Both the position numbers and the translations under genes were made by a program. Below the pieces are notes generated by a model. It worked only from the letters and a program-made list of their open reading frames with translations. It was not told the origin of the DNA and searched no databases. This document shows, piece by piece, positions 58,115-64,000 of a stretch of 64,000 nucleotides of DNA. The DNA comes from Neodontobutis hainanensis. Its lineage: Eukaryota > Chordata > Actinopteri > Gobiiformes > Odontobutidae. Each line of letters starts with the position of its first letter. Within the stretch, counting starts at the first letter, position 1. The stretch is from contig JALDNG010000038.1 in assembly GCA_024349245.1 (NCBI GenBank), positions 3,583,501-3,647,500 on the forward strand, written 5' to 3'.

Positions 58115-58630
58115 CCTCCCAACTCCTCATACAGTAAAGGTGAATACAGTGATGATGTTGCCTGTGCAGCTTGACTCAAAGGTGAGTAAGGCCGATTGAT
58201 TTGTGGACAGAAAACCGCACTTCTCATCTTCCCCAAGCTGTGGCAGGAAAATGGATTGGAGTGGAGAGGTTTCAGGTGTTGGTGGTTGTACACAACACAA
58301 ATGTTACTGGTGGGGGGGGGTGGAAAGTGCAGAAGACGATGGGGCGGGTGTAGGAGCAGACATTGATAGAAACAAACTGGGGGGAAAAAGAAAAAGAAAG
58401 GTGTGGGTTTTTTGAGTGGAGTGGAGCAGGAGAGCAGAGCAAGGAGGGAGCAGCGAAGAGGGAAGAAAAACAGAAAAAGTTGTGGCAAGGAAAGAAGTGG
58501 CTGTTGCTTCAGGAAGCTGCTCTTGTGGTCTCATAAAGCTCATGGGTATTAGCAGCAGGAAGAGATTTAACCAAGGGACATGTGGCACAGATTGAAAGTG
58601 AAGTCAGTGTTGAAGTAAAAGTGTGTGAAT
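58115..58630. other. G-rich and purine-rich stretch
   Basis: A G-run near 58311-58321 (GGTGGGGGGGGGTGG) and a purine-rich tract at about 58378-58500. The corresponding 125-codon minus frame (58111-58488) is a low-complexity F/P/S/L-rich translation of the pyrimidine strand, not a gene. Confidence 0.6.
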
Positions 58631-58634
58631 TATA

Positions 58635-59260
58635 TACAGAGGTGACTAGAGAAGTAGAAGTAGTTATCCAAAAAATGACTCAAGTAGGAGTAAAAAAGTA
58701 TTTGGTTAAAAATATAGTACCCAAGTGACTGTTTATTGGAATGTCTGGTTTATTTTTTAGAAACAATGTAATCAGAAAGACATAAAATAATTATGGTATT
58801 TCCAACAAAATAAAAATAAAAATTATAAATAATAAATAACATCCTTTCAAAATAACAAATTATGGCACAAGAAACACAAATTTCCAAATCTCACTTTTCA
58901 CAAGATAAAGCTTTTCAGTAAAATATTTGTATATTTGCTTTGCACGTGAGGCCAGGGCTGTTCATCTTCTTCAGTTTCAACATTAGAGCCAGTAGCCTCT
59001 GCCATTTTTCATGTTTTTATTCTGCTGCGTGTGAAGAGTTTGTCAGTTTGTGTGTGGTCATGTGACTGCAGGGCTTTGTATTGCTACGTCTGATTAGTGA
59101 GACACAGTCATGGCCAAAATAAAGCATAGAATGTGTAGAATAAATGTAACTGAGTAAAAGTAGTATTCCTTCTTTACAAAAGTAAAAGTATGTTGTAGTA
59201 TAACTACTCTTAGAACAAAAGGTTACTCAAGTAAATTTATGTGAGTAAAAGTAACATGTA
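58635..59260 (+). mobile_element. AGTAAAAGTA-type dispersed repeat, longest copy
   Basis: The left end reads GAAGTAGAAGTAGTTATCC, AAAAAATGACTCAAGTAGG and AAGTATTTGGTTAAAAATAT. The middle is unique-looking (58740-59090) and includes GGTCATGTGACTGCAGGGC. The right end carries GTAACTGAGTAAAAGTAGTA, ACAAAAGTAAAAGTATG and GTTACTCAAGTAAATTTATG. This left-middle-right organisation matches a very common fish repeat that I believe to be a non-autonomous DNA transposon. I did not find a clear target duplication. No coding content. Confidence 0.6.
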
Positions 59261-59274
59261 GATGGATCTGTTCC

Positions 59275-59582
59275 ATGATCTACCTGCTGCTACAAGATCA
59301 GCAGATTCTGTAGCCATTCTTTAAAATAAAACGCCTGAAAACACATCTCTTCTGTCAACACCTGACTGACAAACACTGAATTCTACTTCCTTCCTTTCTC
59401 TTACCTAACAAAAAAAAACATCCTATCCTTTGCTGTTGTATACTGTGCTGGTCTTTAACAGACTAGTTCTTTGTCCACTTGTGCTTTTTGTTTCCTTGTG
59501 TTGTTCATTGCTTCCATTGTTTTACTCACTTGTAAGTCGCTTTGGATAAAAGTGTCTGCTAAATGACTAAATGTAAATGTAG
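59275..59582 (+). mobile_element. LINE 3' end, RT relic with GTAAGTCGCTTTGG tail
   Basis: The plus frame at about 59318-59365 translates to FFKIKRLKTHLFCQHL followed by TD and a stop, the terminal motif of L2-like LINE reverse-transcriptase proteins (FKKRLKTHLF type). Upstream codons are interrupted by stops. The 3' UTR ends with TTGTAAGTCGCTTTGGATAA, AAGTGTCTGCTAAATGACTA and AATGTAAATGT. That terminus is the classical tail of a fish LINE group and is shared with the family A' SINEs at 37190-37383 and 38234-38363. The copy is 5'-truncated and dead. Confidence 0.8.
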
Positions 59583-59584
59583 GT

Positions 59585-60055
59585 ATTGGATTGAAGAAAT
59601 TTCTTTATGCTGCCTATTTACTATTAAAACACAAACTTTTATTTAAACCTTAGTATTTAAAGGTTCTATGGAGCACAGGGGTCAAAACTAAGAGAAATCA
59701 GCATTGTCAAAGTACTTTGTGGCAGCCAGTACCTGTGTTTTGAAATGTTCTAGTTTGTTCAGATGTGGCTGTGGTAAACTATGCCATACAGGTTTCTAGT
59801 TATTTGTGTTGGTAGTTGCTAACTCTGTTCAGAAGTTAGGCCAACACAAACATGTACTTAATGCCTTGCCTTAATTCTTAAAGAATTGGATCCCTACGGG
59901 GTTAAAAGTATGTCATTGAACCTGAAACTATTAAGTGTAAGTTCAATTAAATACACTTTGTAATGGCAGGTAAAGATTATTTCCACATACTTTGGTTAAG
60001 CTGCTGGATTAACAACTAAACCAGAGACAAGATAAAGTGCATTGTCTCCTAATTT
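59585..60055. other. Non-coding stretch, nothing recognised
   Basis: AT-rich unique-looking sequence. Confidence 0.5.
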
Positions 60056-60059
60056 GGCG

Positions 60060-60280
60060 ACTCCCTAAGTGGACTCTCCATTGATAAAAACACAATGCCT
60101 CCCTCTTTAACAAAGGCTGCCTTGACCAGATGGCAAATTAGTGCCAATTGTTCAAAAACAATGTGGAGGGCTGATGACAGACGCTGGGGGCACGCAGCAG
60201 AGACAGCAGCAGGACAGTTGTTTGGACAGACAATTTTTCCATTCAGACTATACTCACTGCCCTGCGCCGCACTCCCACAT
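60060..60280. promoter_or_regulatory. Candidate conserved non-coding element with SOX/TCF- and bHLH-type sites
   Basis: AACAAAGG (60109-60116) is a SOX/TCF-type site, CAGATGG (60127-60133) is a bHLH E-box, CCAATTG lies near 60144 and ACAATG (60158-60163) is another SOX-type core. All lie within 60 bases of complex, repeat-free sequence, and TTGATAAAAACACAATGCC is just upstream. A 109-codon plus frame (60095-60424) covers it but shows no family. By eye this is the most enhancer-like block in the window. It remains an inference until aligned across species. Confidence 0.4.
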
Positions 60281-60284
60281 CGAG

Positions 60285-62060
60285 AGAAGTGTAGTCAGAC
60301 TGGGAATCATTATTTGGTACTCAAGGGGCCTGTTCATTTAACACACATCCGCTCAAGTTCAGTCTGCTCCAGAGACACATGGACGCGTGATTTCTCTTTC
60401 AGCGTCTTAGTGGAAAACAGATGAAGTGTTGTGGATACGCTCAGTCTGGGCGCAGTTTTGACAGCGAGCTTTTCTTGCGTGTGGTGCATGTGATCTGTCC
60501 ACACTTCAGGTCATTAAAGTGGCACGGACTGTGGAGCGCTGTGTTATTTGCTTGACAGCTGAAGGCATTAGTTAGCGCTTCATTTTCCCCGTTGTGTGTT
60601 TTCACGTAAAGCTGATTTCACCATTCAGTAGAATTTTTTTTTTTTTTGGCTCCTATACAGCCATGTCAAGCACTGACAACACTTCTCTGGAATGAAACAA
60701 TTTGTTGTTTCTGGCTGAGTCAAACATTTGTCGCTCCAGTGTTAATAACTGCAGCAATGGAGCTAGTGACACATTGCTGACAAACTGGACAATTTGTGGA
60801 CTGACAAAAAGTTGGCAAAAGGAGATTTCTGTGATGAATTGTTCCAGTTTCACAGTGGCGCCTGACTTAAACAAATCAGCGAGTTGCTAATTTTTGTTTC
60901 CAATGCTTTTTCCACCTTGCTAAATTAAAAAAGTGTTGCTATTACAACGGCACAAGAAACGTGGGATGAAGTAGTGGTGTTTTAGATTATATTTAGACTT
61001 GTAGAGAAAAGCGTGACCGCTGCTGGAGACCACAAAATGAAGAGGCCAAAGCTTCTGTTCAAACAACCATAACAAACCGAGACTTTTTTTAGCTTCAGTG
61101 GCGAGCAGCGCAAAGGACACTCTCTTCTCGAGCGGACAGCTGTGGTATTTACCAGAACCACAATCTATTACCATTAGGTAATAAATCAAAAATATAAGAC
61201 AATGCCAAGAATAACAGCCATAAACTAGAGAGCGGATCAGCCTTTTACAGCACTGGTGGCTTAAGAACGTGCAATTATTTTTTTATTTTATATGGCAGGC
61301 GAGTTATGCACCAGAACAACATAGGAACTGTTGCAATGCGACTTAAATATACATAAATATACATAGCATACAGTCTATGTATTTTTGTCTGCTTTGTTTC
61401 CCTGACTTTTGTTTTTCAGCAGAGATTTATTTCAAAAGGCCAAAAGAATCCTTCCTTCTACTTTAGTGTAATTATTGTCTTTTGTTTTTTGTTTTGGGTC
61501 TTTTGACCTTTAACATCCCTTTTATAAAAGCCTTTTTTTGTTACATCCACTAGGGCTTTCAAATATATATATATATTTTTTTAAAGCAACACATTGACAA
61601 TTTTTCTGCCATCCAAATTATATCTTTTACAACCCAGTTTTGTGAAACTACTCATTTAGAAGATTAAGCTACTTTATTTGCAGGTTGGGTTGCATTGGTG
61701 GATAAAACCTAGGACTTTATCACTGGCAGAGTTTACATCCTGATAGTGTTTGACTTGGTATTAGGACACTATTGTGTGTTGCCTAAAGGAAGTAAAAGAG
61801 ATATGTTTACACAATATTGTACAAGTATGACAAGTTTAGAGTAGAGGAAATGCTAACTTTTTATATAAGGCATTGCAAACAAGGCAGTTGGTATATTTTA
61901 ATGCTGCATAATGCCGCGTACATACTGTATTTCTTCTTATAAAGTATTCAGAAATATAACATTGTCACATTTTGAAGAAATGTAGTGAATGTTTATGTAT
62001 CCTCTTACAGGCCGATGAGACTGGAGTCCATCTGAGCTGCTTTGGATAATTAGCAGTTAA
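60285..62060. other. Non-coding stretch, possible regulatory patch
   Basis: A complex patch at 61090-61190 contains a GCTGTGGTATTTACC and CAGAACCACAATC pair, two RUNX-like cores facing each other. A T-run lies near 60634. The rest is AT-rich, with no gene or repeat recognised. Confidence 0.45.
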
Positions 62061-62063
62061 TCG

Positions 62064-62140
62064 CAGGGCTAACACTTAAAGACATATGACAGATACCCAT
62101 TCACATTCGTTCTATGGGTAATTTAGCCTAAGCACAATGC
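62064..62140 (-). mobile_element. SINE-like family B fragment
   Basis: AATCGCAGGGCTAACAC is followed by an AGACATATGACAGATACCC piece, CATTCACATTCG and TATGGGTAATTTAGCC. These are the internal landmarks of family B in reverse order for the plus strand. Head and terminal repeat are not recognisable. Confidence 0.6.
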
Positions 62141-62144
62141 TAAA

Positions 62145-64000
62145 ATCATCTGTTAGTAGTGGTGAAAAGTGAGACAGTCCAATTAAATCTAGCAAAAAAA
62201 ACCTTTTGTATCCCCTTTGAATTATACCTCTATTTGATTCAGGGGTCTGGTTTGAGGTTTATATTTTGTTCTCATTCTCAAAGCTCTTCATGGCACAGTA
62301 TGCTTGGTTACAACTGGACAAAGGAGAATGGTCCTCATTGTGTTTACGCTCTTATGTCATAGCGTAACCAGTCTGCCCCTGAGGTTTGTGTGTGGGAGTG
62401 TGCCATTTAGTCTTATATAATAAAAAAAAAAACACACAAAAAAGGCCAAAAGACCCTCAGGTACTCATTTCATGGTGAAGTCATTATTCATGAAGTCACG
62501 TATTGAATGGATTTTTCCAAAACCACAAGGGGAACAATGTTTTCATCCAGGTGCACTGCAGGGGGGCAAAGAGTCTCAAAAACACCGCATTGACCCAGTA
62601 TTCATATCTCTGCCTTAAAAAAATATCAATTCCCTTTTTCCTTTCATGTGAATGTGAGAATTGCCCCAATTACAGACAAACAGTATAAATCAAAACACCT
62701 GTTAGTGACGTTGGGTTTTCTTTGAACCTCTCCCTCGTCTCTATCCATCTGCCCCGTCTCACAGATTTGATTTATAACCCATGACTTCATATAAAAGTTG
62801 ATGAATAGTCTGTACAGAGTGGAGTAAACTGTCTGCATCAACAGGGACAAGGGGGTTTCAAAAAAATAGACCTCGCAGGGTAAGAGAAGAGGGGACGTGC
62901 CTGGGCTTGTTGACTTAAAACGCAGGTAAAGAAGGAGCCCCTCAGCACGTCCCGGTTGGCTCGAGTTCCGGCCATTTGTTCTCCGTCTCGCTGGGATAAA
63001 AAAACCTGGCTGAAAGCACAGGATGTCGGAAGTAGACAGCTCACTCGGCTTGGACAAGTTTGTCTGCAATTACAAATGTGCTCTGGGAAACTGTGTGTAG
63101 GTATTCCCACTTCCTTCTCTGAGTCCTCTGAGTTGACAGCTCTATCTCTTAAGGTTCACTTAAGACCTCAATCCAACTTTTACAGAAATAAGTAAATTGA
63201 TTAAGCATTTAGCTAAAGGCCACAAAATATGGTAAATACTTTTCTTATCACTCAGTTAAAATTCAAACTGACAAATACAGCCTCAATTTGAGATCAGTCT
63301 CTGTGTTGTAGTGTTAATTGAAAAGATGGTGTAGAAATTATAAAGATTGGCTGTTGGCAACACACAGCAAGTAGAACAAGAATACCGTGTTTTTGTTCAT
63401 ATTCGTTAAATACCATCAGAATTACAAGTGTACATCCAGATGGAAGGCGTTGGGATTTATTAGTGCTGCTTCAGTCAACATTGCATGGGTCTTTTCCAAA
63501 ATGTCTCCCTCACTTTCACTCCAGCGCCTAGTGCACTCGTGTGGAGTGGCACTCACAGCTGAATGGACTTCCCTTGATCACAGTGTAGGGTCGAACTCAT
63601 GCGCTCAGTTTTCAGACACCTTCCCCCTGCTCTGATGGAAACAGGAACTCTCTGTCACCATGGTTACGCCCTAAACGCTAGTCGTGTCCGATGGAGGCGA
63701 GAAATCCATTAAGCTCTAAATAATATTCTTGAAAAATAAAAAAGATGTATATTTTTTATTGTTGGTAATGCACATATGGCAAACAATTTAATATTTTTCC
63801 CCAGACAATTACAATTATACAGTATGTGATCGATTTACTGTGTATCACATAGTTTTATGCTTCTATAATAATCTTCTAAAGCTTCTATAATAAACATAGA
63901 GAAATTTCTATGGACCTTCTCCCATGATAAGCAAAACTTGAAAACTAAAGTAAACTTGAATTGATACAGAGACTAATCAGTTTCAGACCCTCTCTGTAAA
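62145..64000. other. Non-coding stretch, possible regulatory patches
   Basis: 62460-62510 (TGAAGTCATTATTCATGAAG) and 62700-63000 are more complex than their surroundings. Frames there overlap on both strands (141 codons on minus, 62644-63069) and show no recognisable family. 63480-63700 is GC-richer and unrecognised. The rest is AT-rich. Confidence 0.45.

Noticed and set aside
58111..58488. 125-codon minus frame rich in F, P, S and L
   Set aside because: It is the translation of the pyrimidine side of a purine-rich tract; low complexity, no family.
1..64000. CRISPR arrays, operons, prophage or bacterial mobile systems
   Set aside because: No regularly spaced direct repeats with unique spacers and no bacterial-type gene organisation. 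All repeats are of vertebrate retroposon, transposon or microsatellite type.

Overview
The window reads as non-coding DNA from a ray-finned (teleost) fish, either a gene desert or the inside of a very large intron. The evidence is an AT-rich base composition, no credible protein-coding gene on either strand, and interspersed repeats of kinds I know from fish genomes: tRNA-derived SINEs, 5'-truncated non-LTR (LINE) 3' ends, and a short hAT-type DNA transposon with an 8-bp target-site duplication. Family assignments come from pattern recognition and memory; I could not search a repeat library.

Layout. 1-10.8 kb is mostly unique AT-rich sequence with a SINE at 3.5 kb, a LINE tail at 3.9 kb, an (AT)n microsatellite at 7.0 kb and three higher-complexity blocks that resemble conserved non-coding elements (4.1, 5.6 and 8.0 kb). 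10.8-28 kb holds two copies of one hAT-like element, a decayed SINE at 13.5 kb, a GC-richer unexplained block at 16.1-16.9 kb, a decayed interspersed repeat carrying a three-unit TTAGGG tract at 18.6 kb, and another fish-type repeat at 24.1 kb. 28-38.4 kb is the repeat-densest part: an (ATT)n tail, a palindrome-rich element, a nearly full SINE with a candidate target duplication, LINE relics, and a SINE nested inside an older repeat at 37.1-37.6 kb. 38.4-53.8 kb is mainly unique sequence with a CTCF-like motif, a reverse-strand LINE reverse-transcriptase relic at 47.7 kb and a minisatellite at 50 kb. 53.8-64 kb contains a LINE end with an open C-terminal frame, a pair of ~200-bp direct duplicates 2.1 kb apart, an AGTAAAAGTA-type repeat next to another LINE end, and further candidate regulatory blocks (60.1 kb the most convincing by eye).

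No host genes work together here. The coherent story is retroposition: two SINE variants share one tRNA-like head but carry different tails, and one of those tails matches the LINE end at 59.3-59.6 kb, consistent with SINEs borrowing LINE machinery. I did not find a previously undescribed biological system. The items most worth a second look are the 54.2/56.3-kb duplicate pair, the SINE-LINE tail sharing, the nested insertion, and the candidate conserved elements.
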